From: Paenibacillus sp. MSJ-34
GTDB taxonomy: Bacteria; Bacillota; Bacilli; Paenibacillales; Paenibacillaceae
DNA length: 64,000 nucleotides
Direction of reading: 5' to 3'
Assembly: GCF_018918005.1 (NCBI RefSeq)
Contig: NZ_JAHLPR010000032.1
Coordinates: 19,530 to 83,529, forward strand
Shown here in pieces: positions 25,306 through 35,421 of the stretch; the stretch's first letter is position 1, and the number at the start of each line of letters is the position of its first letter. The position numbers were made by a program, and so were the translations under genes. Below the pieces are notes generated by a model, which did no database searches, was not told the DNA's origin, and saw only the letters and a list, made by a program, of their open reading frames with translations.

Positions 25306-26471
25306 AGCGTATCGCATGCGGACTAACGGCAAATGTGGATGCCGCCGGACATTGGAACGAGGGGTTGTCCGAGCAGATCGCCGGACTGTGCAAACGAAAT
25401 TCGGAGGCGGCCGTTCCGCCGAAGCCTTTTTTGCATCATTGGGACGAGGTGGCGGGCGCTATTCGTTGGCATGAGCGGGAAGGGAGCGGCGGGGAGTATA
25501 TCGTTGCCGACGAACGGATCATGACGGCATTGGCCGAAATGTCGGATTGGAAATGGGCCGTCGGCGGAACGGGGCTGCAAGCTGCGGCAGCGGCTTGCCG
25601 GGCCGGATTCGGCGCGCTCGTGAATATTCCTTCGTGGTCGAACGATTATAACTTTTTGTTGGATCATAACGAAATGGAATTGGCCGTGAAACGGCGGGGC
25701 GCCGTTCCAATCCACTATATCGTGGAATACGATAACGGTTCGGCCTCCAATCGCGTTATTTTGCGCGGAATGAAAGAATTTGAAGGGGGAGTCTTCGCCC
25801 CCGGCTTTATCGAGGCGTTGGAAAATGCGAACGGTCCGTACCGTTGGTTGCTTCTGTCGGGCTATAATGCCGCCGATTCTTCGTCCGAGACGATGGAGTT
25901 GCTCGAGGAAACGAAACGGGCTTTGACGCATCTCGGCGCAAATCGCCCGCCAACGCATCTGGAACTGGCGGCTATATCTTCCAACAGCGATCAACTGCGC
26001 ATTATCCGCGAGCTTGGGCCGCTCGTGCAAAGCCTCGGATTAAACGAGGACGAAATCCGCGAGCTGTACGGTTTGGAGCGCCCCCTGTTGGAACGGGACG
26101 ACGATGAGCTGATCGACCTGTTGATCAAGGCGCGGCATCGTTTCGGCGTCGAGCATCTCATCGTCCACACGCATCAATTTGCGGCCTGCATCTCCGCCCA
26201 AGGGCTTGCGGGATGGGAAGAAGCGCTGCGGAACGGAGCGAGATTCGCTGCGGCGAGAGCCGCGAGCGGACGGTTTTGCAGCATGGATGAAATCGAACGT
26301 TGGGAAAAGGAGTTGCCTATGCATCCCCGCGGCATTCGATTAGCATCTTATGCCGAACGTTTAGAGACGGCGGCCGTCGTCCCGGCATTGAAAGCGGAGG
26401 CTGTAAGTACGGTTGGGTTAGGCGATACGTTCACGTCCGGACTGCTGCTTGCCGCGCCGCGGCTAACATAG
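25302..26471 (+). CDS. ADP-dependent phosphofructokinase/glucokinase family kinase
   Basis: A 389-residue ribokinase-fold protein of the ADP-dependent PFK/GK family, best known from archaea. It shows WAVGGTGLQAAAAACRAG near residue 85, LLLSGYNAADSS near 190, the SLGLNEDEI segment near 245, VHTHQFA near 290, and the catalytic GLGDTFTSG at about 374, whose Asp is the base. It overlaps the permease by four bases. Next to an aldolase and an isomerase it probably phosphorylates a ketose or ketose phosphate. Both the phosphoryl donor (ADP or ATP) and the sugar are unproven. Confidence 0.8.
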   Translation: MKRIACGLTANVDAAGHWNEGLSEQIAGLCKRNSEAAVPPKPFLHHWDEVAGAIRWHEREGSGGEYIVADERIMTALAEMSDWKWAVGGTGLQAAAAACRAGFGALVNIPSWSNDYNFLLDHNEMELAVKRRGAVPIHYIVEYDNGSASNRVILRGMKEFEGGVFAPGFIEALENANGPYRWLLLSGYNAADSSSETMELLEETKRALTHLGANRPPTHLELAAISSNSDQLRIIRELGPLVQSLGLNEDEIRELYGLERPLLERDDDELIDLLIKARHRFGVEHLIVHTHQFAACISAQGLAGWEEALRNGARFAAARAASGRFCSMDEIERWEKELPMHPRGIRLASYAERLETAAVVPALKAEAVSTVGLGDTFTSGLLLAAPRLT

Positions 26472-26499
26472 AACATAAAAACAAGGGAGAGAAGTCACA

Positions 26500-27366
26500 A
26501 TGTTAATCACAATGAAAGAAATGCTGTCCGTAGCTTATGAACGAAAATTTGCGGTGGGAGCGTTTAATATCGGGAACGGAGAGTTTTTGCGCGCGATTTT
26601 GGAAACGGCCGAGGCGAACGAGTCTCCCGTTATTCTGGCGATCCATCCGTCGGAGCTTGCCTTTTTGACGGACAGCTTTGTCGCCTATTGCCGGGAAGCG
26701 GCGCAGAAGGCGGCCGTACCCGTTGTCATTCATCTGGATCACGGCGGCGACAATGCCGATATGATCCGGGCGCTCCGTTGCGGATTTACCTCGGTCATGA
26801 TCGATGCTTCCAAATACAGTTTTGACGAAAATGTTCGCATGACGCGCGAAGCGACGGCCATTGCCCACGCCGCAGGGGTATCCGTGGAGGCGGAACTTGG
26901 GACGGTAGGGCAAGCGGAAGGAAGCATTGAAGAAGGGCATGACGAGATTTTGTATACGGATCCCCGGGAAGCTGCGGAATTCGTTTCATTGACCGGAATC
27001 GACTCGCTTGCCGTAGCGATCGGAACCGCGCACGGGATGTATCCGAAATCGAAAAAACCGAAGCTGCAGTTAGACCGATTGCGGCAAATCGCCGCTGTCG
27101 TTCCGGTACCGCTCGTTTTGCACGGCGGTTCGGATAACAGCTCGGAGGAGGTGGCGCAGTCGATTCAATTGGGGATCAGCAAAGTCAATATTTCCAGCGA
27201 AATGAAAAAGGCGTTTTTCACGCAATTGCGAGCCAATCTCGAAGCGCGCCCGAACGAATACGAACCGACCGTATTGTTCCCGGCGCCGATCGACGCGGCG
27301 AAAGCGCTGATTGCGCAAAAAATGAATTTATTCGGTTCGGTAGGGAAAAGCAGCCTTTACCGGTAA
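26500..27366 (+). CDS. Class II ketose-bisphosphate aldolase
   Basis: A 288-residue class II (zinc) aldolase of the FbaA/GatY/KbaY group. Metal and substrate motifs are VVIHLDHGGDNADMI near residue 80, VEAELGTVGQAEG near 130, AIGTAHGMYP near 180 and LVLHGGSDNS near 210. The last motif has D where the family usually has G (HGGSG), which may affect phosphate binding. It would split the kinase product into dihydroxyacetone phosphate and an aldehyde. AAGGGAGA precedes ATG 26500. Confidence 0.9.
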   Translation: MLITMKEMLSVAYERKFAVGAFNIGNGEFLRAILETAEANESPVILAIHPSELAFLTDSFVAYCREAAQKAAVPVVIHLDHGGDNADMIRALRCGFTSVMIDASKYSFDENVRMTREATAIAHAAGVSVEAELGTVGQAEGSIEEGHDEILYTDPREAAEFVSLTGIDSLAVAIGTAHGMYPKSKKPKLQLDRLRQIAAVVPVPLVLHGGSDNSSEEVAQSIQLGISKVNISSEMKKAFFTQLRANLEARPNEYEPTVLFPAPIDAAKALIAQKMNLFGSVGKSSLYR

Positions 27367-27373
27367 GGAGTGA

Positions 27374-27916
<543 letters not shown>

Positions 27917-27926
27917 TAGAATAGAG

Positions 27927-27957
27927 AACCACCTGGATGTTTCCGGGTGGTTTCTTT
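27927..27957 (+). terminator. Terminator of the lyxose-isomerase operon
   Basis: AACCACC.GGA pairs with TCC.GGTGGTT (27927-27953) and is followed by TCTTTCT. The stretch from 27958 to 28201 contains no gene that I can see. Confidence 0.75.
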
Positions 27958-28201
27958 CTATACGTGGGAATGGGACTGTCCGATTTCGGCCTTTTGTGGA
28001 AATCCCTTTCGCTCAGAAAAGCAGTTTCTTTCTGTTTTCGCAGCGGCCCATATGTTGTTTCCTCCGTCTACTGAACGAGAGGGATACCGACAAAAGGCGG
28101 GATAAGAAGAAACGAGATCAACATAGAATCAGGAAAAGGGAGCGAGTGGCTAACCGTTCTGAGGAATGATGACGGTGGGAGCAGGAGGGACGCCCAAGAT
28201 G

Positions 28202-28235
28202 GAAGGGCACAGATGTCCATGCATCTGTGCCCTTC
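28202..28235 (-). terminator. Long hairpin between converging operons
   Basis: GAAGGGCACAGATG pairs perfectly with CATCTGTGCCCTTC (14 bp, six-base loop). It lies just beyond the stop of the minus-strand operon at 28246 and likely ends it, though no clear T-run follows. Confidence 0.55.
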
Positions 28236-28245
28236 GTGCGTTCGC

Positions 28246-28542
28246 CTATTGGCTTCCTTCCCTTTGAATGACCGGCTTCGATTCGTTATCCAAATATAAC
28301 CGATTGGCGGGATCGTTCTTAAGCTTGACGTTGCATAGCTTCATCACGCTCTCGTCCATTTCCTTCACCGTCCAACCTTCCGGATTCGAAACGCCGTGGG
28401 TCGTCAGTATATGCCCCAATTGCTGCAACGCGCTTTCCCGATCGTCCCAGAACGCCACGCCGTAATATTCCAGGTCGTAATGATTGACAAGCTTGCAGGT
28501 GAAAACCCGCGACGACGGCGCATGCTGTAATATAAACGGCAA
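28246..28542 (-). CDS. 98-residue protein linked to the oxidoreductase operon
   Basis: TTG 28542 follows GGGAGGAG by 7 nt and starts LPFILQHAPSSRVFTCKLVN. The frame is open further upstream, but that part lies inside the oxidoreductase gene. The protein is soluble, contains a YYGVAFWDDRESALQQLG segment and has no recognised domain. It starts 29 bases after the beta-domain gene and should be co-transcribed with it. A small accessory or regulatory role for the oxidoreductase is possible; nothing in the sequence proves it. Confidence 0.65.
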   Translation of the reverse strand: MPFILQHAPSSRVFTCKLVNHYDLEYYGVAFWDDRESALQQLGHILTTHGVSNPEGWTVKEMDESVMKLCNVKLKNDPANRLYLDNESKPVIQREGSQ

Positions 28543-28571
28543 GGAGAACTCCTCCCATCTTCGAGCCAATA

Positions 28572-30878
28572 TTATAGATAAGGACTTTCGTGCTTCGCTT
28601 TCAACATGTTCCAGCGGCGCTCCACCTCGAGCTCGAACGATTGCAGCGCTTCGGCGTTTTCCGGCTTCGTTAAATGTCTCGTTTTGCCCATCGTTTTGAG
28701 CCATTCCGCCAGCGGAATCTTTTTGTTCTTTTCTTCCGGATTATAGGTAATTGTCGTTACGCCGCGTTCGACTTCGTAAAGCGGGAAGAAGCACGAATCG
28801 ACGGCCGCGTCGACGATTTCCGTTCCCAATTTATCGTCGGACAGCCAGTTGAGCGGGCAAGTAATTAATATTTTGCCGTATACCAATCCTTCGTTTTGCG
28901 CATACCATTGCGCTTTGGCCGCTTTCTTGACCAAATCTTGCGGGAATGCCTCCGATCCCGTGAAGACGTATGGAATATGCGTAGCCGCCATAATTTGCGC
29001 CGTATCTTTATGATGGAACACTTTCCCCGCTTGGTCCGAACCGACGTTGGAAGTGGACGTGCGATGGCCGAGCGGCGTCGAGTACGACAGTTGCGCGCCC
29101 GTGTTCATATAACCTTCGTTATCGTATTCCAGAATAATCATTTTATGATTGCGCAGCGCCGCGCCGATGGCCGGCCCCATGCCGATGTCCATGCCGCCGT
29201 CGCCTGTAATCATGACGAACGTGAAATCGTCCGGCAAATTAAGGTGGGCCAGTTCGCCTCTACGTTTGCGCTCCCAGAACATTTCGACTACGCCGGACAA
29301 CGTCGCCGCCCCGTTCTGAAACAGGTTGTGAATATAAGTCGCTTTATGCGAGGAATAAGGATATCCGGTTGTGACGACCATTGCGCATCCGGTATGGAAG
29401 AGAGCGACGATATCTCCTTCGATGCCTTTGAAGAACAGCTCCAAGCCGGAGAAAATGCCGCATCCCGGACAAGCGCCGTGCCCCGGCGCGATCCGTTTCG
29501 GTTTTTTCGTCAGCGCGCGCAGCGGCGGCATTTTGACATTGACTTTGCCCGTCGATTCGTCCGGCGTCACCGTAATGAGCCCGGTGTTCAAATCTTCGTA
29601 TTTCATCGGGTTCAGGACGCGTTTCGGCGCCTTGGCCGGATCGCCCGGCGTATGGCCGTAATAATCGAACGGCACTTCGACCTTGCCTTTGTTCATGGCG
29701 TCGATGGCGAACCCGAACAGGTTATGGCCGTCTTCGGCGTAGAAATCTTTGCCTCCCAAACCGTAGATGCGGCTGATCACCATCGTCGAATGATTGCCGT
29801 GCGTGAACAGCGCGGCTTTAATCTCGTTGACCATATTGCCGCCATGCCCGCCGTACGAGTCGGCGCGGTCGCCGACCGTCACCGCTTTGACGTTCTTCAA
29901 CGCTTCGGCGATTTGCTTCTGCGGGAACGGACGAATCATATTCGGCGCGATCGAGCCGGCTTTAATGCCTTTGGCCCGCAATTGGTCGACGACGTCTTTA
30001 ATGATTTCCGAAGCGGAGTTCATCAGGAATACGGCCACCTCCGCGTCTTCCATCCGGTACAGGTCGAGAATCGGATAATCGCGTCCCGTCAGTTCCGCGT
30101 ACTCTTGCCGGATCCGTTCATAGACGCCTTCCGCCTTATACATCGCTACCGATTGCTGATAGCAGTTGTTGATATAGTCCGGTTCGTTCATATAAGGTCC
30201 GACCGTAATCGGGTTGTTGCGGTCAAGGGTGTCCGGGAAGCCAGCCGGCGGTTGTTCTCCGACGAACTTCAAGACATCCTCGCGATGCGCGAACGTCTGG
30301 ACGCGGCGTTTCTGGTGGGAAGTGAAATAGCCGTCCGATGCGACGAGCACGGGCAGCCGCACCTCTGGATCTTCGGCAAGTTTGAGGGCGATAATGTTCA
30401 TGTCGTAGACCGCTTGCGGATCGCGGCACATTAATATCGGCCAGCCTGTATTGAGCGCGTAATACAGATCGGAATGGTCGCCGTGAATATCGAGCGGACC
30501 GGATACCGACCGGCATACGAGATTCATGACCATAGGGAACCGCGTCCCCGATTGGACGGGCATTTGCTCCAGCATATATAAGTATCCGTTGGCGCTCGTC
30601 GCGTTAAAGACGCGCCCACCGGCGGTCGACGCTCCGTAGCAGACGCCGGCCGAGCCGTGTTCGCCGTCGGCGGGAATGAGCTTAATGTCATGTTGTCCGT
30701 TCGCTTTCATTAAATCCAGAAATTGCGCGACTTCCGTAGAAGGGGAAATGGGAAAGTATCCCATAATATGGTAGTTGATCTGATGCGCCGCGTATGCGGC
30801 CATCTCGTTGCCGGATTCGTATACGATCCGCTGCTCCACTTTCGCTTTCCCTAATTCTTTTTTGACGTCAATGGCCAA
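28572..30878 (-). CDS. 2-oxoacid:ferredoxin oxidoreductase, fused alpha-beta subunits
   Basis: A 768-residue fusion. The N-terminal part (about 1-430) is the alpha subunit, with HIMGYFPISPSTEVAQFLD and the pyrimidine-binding ADGEHGSAGVCYGASTAGGR. The C-terminal part (about 470-760) is the thiamine-diphosphate beta subunit, with GHGACPGCGIFSGLELF and the Mg/TPP motif TGDGGMDIGMGPAIGAALRN then LEYDNEGYMNTGAQ. It decarboxylates a 2-oxoacid to acyl-CoA and reduces ferredoxin. TTG 30878 is preferred (AAGGTGG 8 nt upstream); GTG 30890 overlaps that site. It lies 29 bases downstream of the gamma-delta gene. Confidence 0.85.
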   Translation of the reverse strand: MAIDVKKELGKAKVEQRIVYESGNEMAAYAAHQINYHIMGYFPISPSTEVAQFLDLMKANGQHDIKLIPADGEHGSAGVCYGASTAGGRVFNATSANGYLYMLEQMPVQSGTRFPMVMNLVCRSVSGPLDIHGDHSDLYYALNTGWPILMCRDPQAVYDMNIIALKLAEDPEVRLPVLVASDGYFTSHQKRRVQTFAHREDVLKFVGEQPPAGFPDTLDRNNPITVGPYMNEPDYINNCYQQSVAMYKAEGVYERIRQEYAELTGRDYPILDLYRMEDAEVAVFLMNSASEIIKDVVDQLRAKGIKAGSIAPNMIRPFPQKQIAEALKNVKAVTVGDRADSYGGHGGNMVNEIKAALFTHGNHSTMVISRIYGLGGKDFYAEDGHNLFGFAIDAMNKGKVEVPFDYYGHTPGDPAKAPKRVLNPMKYEDLNTGLITVTPDESTGKVNVKMPPLRALTKKPKRIAPGHGACPGCGIFSGLELFFKGIEGDIVALFHTGCAMVVTTGYPYSSHKATYIHNLFQNGAATLSGVVEMFWERKRRGELAHLNLPDDFTFVMITGDGGMDIGMGPAIGAALRNHKMIILEYDNEGYMNTGAQLSYSTPLGHRTSTSNVGSDQAGKVFHHKDTAQIMAATHIPYVFTGSEAFPQDLVKKAAKAQWYAQNEGLVYGKILITCPLNWLSDDKLGTEIVDAAVDSCFFPLYEVERGVTTITYNPEEKNKKIPLAEWLKTMGKTRHLTKPENAEALQSFELEVERRWNMLKAKHESPYL

Positions 30879-30907
30879 TTTGGATTCCACCTTTCAAACG
30901 ACTATTT

Positions 30908-31915
30908 TCAATTCACGGCTAAATCGAAACGGTGAGGCACGCGATGCGCTTCCGCGTAACCGTCTTCCTCCCTTTCGTCGGTCAAAGCTTCCGTCGGGCA
31001 AGCTTTGACGCATTTCAGGCAGCCTTTGCAATATTGATAGTCTATGCCCTGCAGAAACATTTGCGGGCGGCCCCTCTTGTCCAATTGCTCTTCCCATACG
31101 AAGCAAAAATCGGGACAAACGTTGTCGCAGGCGGCGCAATGGATGCATTTGTCCTCGGCGAAATGCGGCATCATCCCGGCGCGGGAGATGCTCAGATCCT
31201 TCAAGATGCTGTTGCCCGGATTCGTAATCGTTCCGCCGATCGGCTGCGTCTCGTAACCGAGAACCGGAGTATCTTGCCGTACGAACGCCGGCATTTGCAT
31301 GCCTTCGGGAAGATCGAACGTTTGAAAACGCACTTCGTTATAACCTCTTTCAAATGTGCGAAGCGCAGGTTGAACCGCCTGCGGATATTTCTTCTCGAGC
31401 GATTTGCGGATAACCGCTTTCATCGTTTCGGGATCGAGAAAATCGCAGAGACGGAACAGAGCCCCCAGCATCGCCATGTTCGTTCTGTTCTTTTCTTCAA
31501 GCGCGATGCCGATCGCGTCGACTACCGCAATCGTACCGCCTAGCAATTTCATCTTCTCTTTCAATTGTTCCGGTGTTTTCGTGGAGTTGACGAGGACAAT
31601 GCTATCTTCGTATATACCACTGATCACATTGACGGTTTTCGATAACGATTCGTGGAAAATGCCGACGACATGCGGTCTTTCGACCGGCGATGCGTCGCGA
31701 ATGTTGGTGTTCGTATCGCAAAACCGGATGTGAGCTTTGACGGGAGACCCTTTTTTCTCCGAACCGTAAGAGGAAAAGCTGACACCGTTGAGTCCGACAC
31801 CAACTACGCCTGCTTCGGCGAGCATTTTTCCAGCTAAATTTGCACCCAGTCCGCCGATGGATTCGAGCCTGATTTCAAAAAAGCCTAGTTCGTTCAATTT
31901 GGGCAAAGTAACCAT
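30908..31915 (-). CDS. 2-oxoacid:ferredoxin oxidoreductase, fused gamma-delta subunits
   Basis: A 335-residue fusion. The N-terminal 190 residues are the gamma domain (IRLESIGGLGANLAGKMLAE, SFSSYGSEKKGSPVKAHIR). The C-terminal 90 residues are a two-cluster ferredoxin with CIHCAACDNVCPDFC and CKGCLKCVKACP, giving two [4Fe-4S] sites. ATG 31915 follows AAGGGAG by 8 nt. It is the first gene of a three-gene minus-strand operon with the alpha-beta gene and the 98-residue gene. With only two fused chains this is a compact version of the usual four-subunit enzyme. The oxoacid (pyruvate, 2-oxoglutarate or branched-chain) is not decided. Confidence 0.87.
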   Translation of the reverse strand: MVTLPKLNELGFFEIRLESIGGLGANLAGKMLAEAGVVGVGLNGVSFSSYGSEKKGSPVKAHIRFCDTNTNIRDASPVERPHVVGIFHESLSKTVNVISGIYEDSIVLVNSTKTPEQLKEKMKLLGGTIAVVDAIGIALEEKNRTNMAMLGALFRLCDFLDPETMKAVIRKSLEKKYPQAVQPALRTFERGYNEVRFQTFDLPEGMQMPAFVRQDTPVLGYETQPIGGTITNPGNSILKDLSISRAGMMPHFAEDKCIHCAACDNVCPDFCFVWEEQLDKRGRPQMFLQGIDYQYCKGCLKCVKACPTEALTDEREEDGYAEAHRVPHRFDLAVN

Positions 31916-32029
31916 CCTATTACTCCCTTCAAAAGAATGATGAAATAGATGTATAATTCTAATTTTAGCAGTATTTCTCAGGCGAGCCAACTATTTTATT
32001 GCCTAAAAGCTGGAATTGCCCTAAAATAA

Positions 32030-32058
32030 ATACCCTCGCACGCAAGCACTGAGGGTAT
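32030..32058. terminator. Hairpin between oxidoreductase operon and phosphodiester glycosidase gene
   Basis: ATACCCTC pairs with GAGGGTAT across a 13-base loop. It lies upstream of the oxidoreductase start on that strand and 87 bases after the stop of the gene at 32146, so it most likely terminates no plus-strand gene but may serve a minus-strand one. Confidence 0.35.
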
Positions 32059-32145
32059 TCGTACCAATATAGTATATTTCATTAACATCCGGTTTGTGTG
32101 TGAGAAAGATCACGACACTTTTCGCCGTCTTCCGGCTGCGAACGT

Positions 32146-33270
32146 TTATCTCTTTATTTTTTTGCCGGGATCGATTTTGCTCGGATCAAGCCCTTCCCAA
32201 ATGTTAGGGACGTCGACCGCATCCGGATCGTCAAAGACGAGGAACGCCGTCGGCAAATACCGTTCGCCGTATTTGCTCGCCGGGCTGTTCACGATTTCAT
32301 TGTCTTTCACCAGCACGGTCGACGATCCGCCGTCGAGGTTCGCGGCGATCACGGCGCCGTTGTCCAGCATCACTTGCTGGCAATCGTACAGGTCGGCTCC
32401 CAAACTATGGGCCTGGCGTCCGTCGATGATCAGGAACAGCATCGCGCCGTCTTCACGCTGGCCCATTACCGTTCGCGGGGCGATGCCCCAGCCGTCGCCT
32501 TTTTTCACCAGGCCTTTGCCGTTGACGATAATGCGCGGGGAGAAGCTTACCGCCTCCTTGACGCCCATTTCCTCCATCTCATCCAGCGTATAATTGCCCG
32601 CTACCATTTTCCCGTTGCGGTCGATGCCGACGATTTGTACTTTCTTCTTCGAGCCGAGGCCGTTGTAATAGATTTTCCCGTTTGCGATGACCAAACCGAT
32701 CGGCTTAAATCCGTTTCCTTTCCACTCCGGATCGGCGAATCCGCCCGCATTGACTCCGGCGATCGCTCCGGTGCGGCTCACCATGCTCGATACTTTCTCG
32801 CCCGTACCGACGCGATTGGGGACGACGATCCGAATTTTGGTCGGATCGTTCACGATCATTAAATATCCTTTGAAACCTTCGCCGCTAACCGGCTTGATTT
32901 CCACCAGTTCCTTATGTTCGACTTCGGGAACCGGCGCTATTTCGTGCAGATCCTCTTCCTGTCCCATTTCTTCAAAACGATGATTGTATGCTTCCACCCG
33001 TTTTTTCAATTCTTCTTCGCCAATCACATATTTCGCCCAATGGCGATGCTGCGTCGTGATGAGCGTATCGGCAACCAAATAGCGAAACTGCGTGCCGGAC
33101 GGAGTGAAGAACGCCCAGACGGCGGCGGCCGTCCCGATCAGACAAAGAGCGATGAAGAGCCGCCGGACAAAGCGAAAGAAGGCATTGCGCTTGCGCCGTT
33201 TCCTCATTCGATCTTTGCGGCTGCCCGTAACCGTCGCCGTTGCCGGCGTTGCGTTTGATTCCAGCTTCAT
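32146..33270 (-). CDS. Phosphodiester glycosidase (NAGPA domain) family protein
   Basis: A 374-residue membrane-anchored protein. A basic start is followed by one helix (LFIALCLIGTAAAVWAFFTP, about residues 37-56) and an exported domain. That domain has GAIAGVNAGGFADPEW, RTVMGQREDGAMLFLIIDGR, ALANLDGGSSTVLV-like VIAANLDGGSS near residue 310 and a C-terminal KYGERYLPTAFLVF. The family cleaves phosphodiester-linked sugars and is found with surface polysaccharides. AGAGGA precedes ATG 33270 by 8 nt. Substrate unknown. Confidence 0.85.
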   Translation of the reverse strand: MKLESNATPATATVTGSRKDRMRKRRKRNAFFRFVRRLFIALCLIGTAAAVWAFFTPSGTQFRYLVADTLITTQHRHWAKYVIGEEELKKRVEAYNHRFEEMGQEEDLHEIAPVPEVEHKELVEIKPVSGEGFKGYLMIVNDPTKIRIVVPNRVGTGEKVSSMVSRTGAIAGVNAGGFADPEWKGNGFKPIGLVIANGKIYYNGLGSKKKVQIVGIDRNGKMVAGNYTLDEMEEMGVKEAVSFSPRIIVNGKGLVKKGDGWGIAPRTVMGQREDGAMLFLIIDGRQAHSLGADLYDCQQVMLDNGAVIAANLDGGSSTVLVKDNEIVNSPASKYGERYLPTAFLVFDDPDAVDVPNIWEGLDPSKIDPGKKIKR

Positions 33271-33384
33271 AGTATAGTTCCTCTCGAAAATTGTAATATG
33301 GATTGATTATATGACGAAAAAATGGGGAAAAAGTTGCAATTCGGTTTCAATCCTCTCAAGCAAATCGGACAGGAGATGAAAAAT

Positions 33385-33417
33385 CCCCCTGCCGCTGGCA
33401 AAGAAAGCGGCAGGGGG
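33385..33417 (-). terminator. Terminator of the first chitinase gene
   Basis: A 12-bp stem (CCCCCTGCCGCT with its complement) is followed by ATTTTTC on the minus strand, 40 bases past the chitinase stop. Confidence 0.8.
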
Positions 33418-33457
33418 AAGAACTCAAGGGCGGCGGAACTCATTCAAACGGAACTTG

Positions 33458-34993
33458 TTAAGGCTGCAGCCCCCATAGCGCCGGTACATTGGGCGGTTCC
33501 CAGCCCGGCAAGGAGGTGTGCGCTTGGATGCATTTATAGGTGCTGCCGTTATAGGTTACGAGATCGTTGACGCTGTACGCTTTGTACGGCTGCCAGGGGG
33601 CGGTGCCGGGTACGCCCGAGCTGTCGGTTGTGACGCTCAGCGCGCTGCTGGCCGCCGAGACGTTGCCCGCCGCATCCCGGGCTTTGACCGTGAAGCTGTA
33701 AGTCGTACCGGGACTTAGGCCGGTCACGGTATACGAAGTGCTTGCCGCAGTTCCTGCGAGCGTTCCGCCCCGGTACACTTCATATCCGGTTACGCCGACG
33801 TTATCCGTAGACGCGTTCCAGGACAAGCTGACGCTTGTGCTCGTTTTGCCCGTTGCCGTCAAGCCTGTCGGCGCCGTCGGCGGAGTCGTATCGCCGGGAT
33901 TCGGACCGCCGCCGCCGCTAATTGCCGTGTGGATGGCATTCAGCAGTTCGCCGTTCATGTTTTGTCCGTATTCCCAGAAGAAGATGCCGCCAAGGTTGTT
34001 TTGCAGCACATAATTTGCTTTTTCCGTCAAGGATTGCGTATCGTCATAGCTGATAAATCTGCCGCCATTCGTCAAGTACGGCGCTTTTGCCGTGTTGTCC
34101 CATTGGCGGGTCCAGCCGTTTTTGTTGATATAGCTTTGGACCAGCGTGTCGTATGTGCCGTCGTCCAAAGCGCCGCGGGAATAGAAGGCGCCGCCGAGCA
34201 TCAACTTCGCGCTCGGAACGCCGGCGTTTTTGTACAGCTGAATCGACTTGTGGCCGCTATAATTCGGGCTCAAAGATGAAGTGTAAAGGCTGGTATGATG
34301 CGTGTTGCTGTTCTCATGCATATCGTAGGTCATGTCGTTGATAAAATCAAAGTAAGGATGAACGGCGCCCAAGTCGATTCCTTCCAAACCGTAAGGCCCC
34401 GACGGCATAGCCGCCGTGATCAAATATTTGTTCGAACCGGTACGCCCGTCCGCCGCGCTGGCCGCATCGAACACTTCCCGCAGCTTTTGAATCAGTTTCG
34501 TGTAATTTTGCCTATCGTTTGCGGTCGGGTACTCCCAATCGAGATCGAGGCCGTCCAAACGATAGGTGCGCATGAATGATACGGCGTTATTCGCGAACGC
34601 GGTCCGGTTCGCATCCGTTGAAGCGACGGTAGGGAAGCCGCCCGTATTGCCCCAACCTCCGACCGATACGAGCACTTTCAGATGAGGATAGCTTGTCTTA
34701 AGCGAGGTGAGTTGATTCATGTTGTTTACGTTGCCGGGAATAATCTGCCCGCTGTTGTTGACGCTCGAAAAAGCATGGAAAATATGCGTTAATTTGTTCG
34801 CCTGAATCGTATTGACGGCCGGAAAATGCCAGTCGGCCACATACGTGCCGATGATTTTGCCGTTGATCGCGGAAATGCCGATCCGGCCGTCCGCGCCGGC
34901 CGACGGCTCGGCGGAGGCCGGAATCATCGCTAACGTTTGCAGCATTAACGCGATGATCGCAAAAATGGATAACAATCTTTTTTTCCTGGTCAT
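33458..34993 (-). CDS. Secreted GH18 chitinase with FN3 and CBM5/12
   Basis: A 511-residue secreted enzyme with a signal peptide ([19 protein letters not shown], cleavage near ASA). The GH18 barrel (about 40-370) carries the catalytic motif [11 protein letters not shown] and the upstream strand [10 protein letters not shown]. An FN3 domain (about 375-455) and a C-terminal CBM5/12 chitin-binding module ([20 protein letters not shown]) follow. ATG 34993 has AAGGGG about 11 nt upstream; ATG 35014 has no site. It hydrolyses chitin outside the cell. The leader carries an orphan ribosome site (35125-35186). Confidence 0.93.
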   Translation of the reverse strand: MTRKKRLLSIFAIIALMLQTLAMIPASAEPSAGADGRIGISAINGKIIGTYVADWHFPAVNTIQANKLTHIFHAFSSVNNSGQIIPGNVNNMNQLTSLKTSYPHLKVLVSVGGWGNTGGFPTVASTDANRTAFANNAVSFMRTYRLDGLDLDWEYPTANDRQNYTKLIQKLREVFDAASAADGRTGSNKYLITAAMPSGPYGLEGIDLGAVHPYFDFINDMTYDMHENSNTHHTSLYTSSLSPNYSGHKSIQLYKNAGVPSAKLMLGGAFYSRGALDDGTYDTLVQSYINKNGWTRQWDNTAKAPYLTNGGRFISYDDTQSLTEKANYVLQNNLGGIFFWEYGQNMNGELLNAIHTAISGGGGPNPGDTTPPTAPTGLTATGKTSTSVSLSWNASTDNVGVTGYEVYRGGTLAGTAASTSYTVTGLSPGTTYSFTVKARDAAGNVSAASSALSVTTDSSGVPGTAPWQPYKAYSVNDLVTYNGSTYKCIQAHTSLPGWEPPNVPALWGLQP

Positions 34994-35124
34994 ACTCTTT
35001 GAAACCCCTTTCATTTTTTGATGAAGATGGTTTCAAAACCGCTCCCGTCCGAACGCTCGGAACTTTATTTATAGGGCGATGAGCATGCTGCGCAACACGG
35101 TTTGGCGAAGGATCACATACGATT

Positions 35125-35210
35125 CATCTCCTTTCATTTATTCGTTGCAAGTAGAGACGACGGAGTTGTCCGTTTCACCTCCTTTCATAGAATTGAAACG
35201 CTTTAATTTT
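35125..35210 (-). promoter_or_regulatory. Chitinase leader with two orphan Shine-Dalgarno sites
   Basis: Reading the minus strand, GAAAGGAGGTG (35176-35186) and GAAAGGAGATG (35125-35135) lie 190 and 140 bases before the chitinase start and lead only to tiny frames. They resemble STAB-SD elements that protect mRNA 5' ends through 30S binding. A GAAACGCTTT stretch near 35194 is a weak match to a CcpA site. No full gene lies in 34994-35421. Confidence 0.35.
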
Positions 35211-35421
35211 GCGGGAAAACGCGATATAAGCCAGTGTTTACTACTAATGTAAATTAAAGGATGAAATCTGTCAATCATAAAAAATAGCTAGTCTATTATT
35301 CCTGCGCTGAATGTCTCTTGAACCTTCGTATAAATTCGGTTAAGATTTAGGTACGTTTTCGAATAACAATTCATATTGTAACATGGAACGACTAACCTAT
35401 TTAGAAGGAAGCGGTGTGGAC

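Noticed and set aside
28896..30434. A plus-strand open frame of 512 codons
   Set aside because: It is opposite the alpha-beta oxidoreductase gene, with R/F/H-rich composition and no ribosome site or domain.
33322..33570. A short plus-strand frame starting near the first chitinase stop
   Set aside because: It runs through the chitinase terminator and then opposite the chitinase gene, with no ribosome site.
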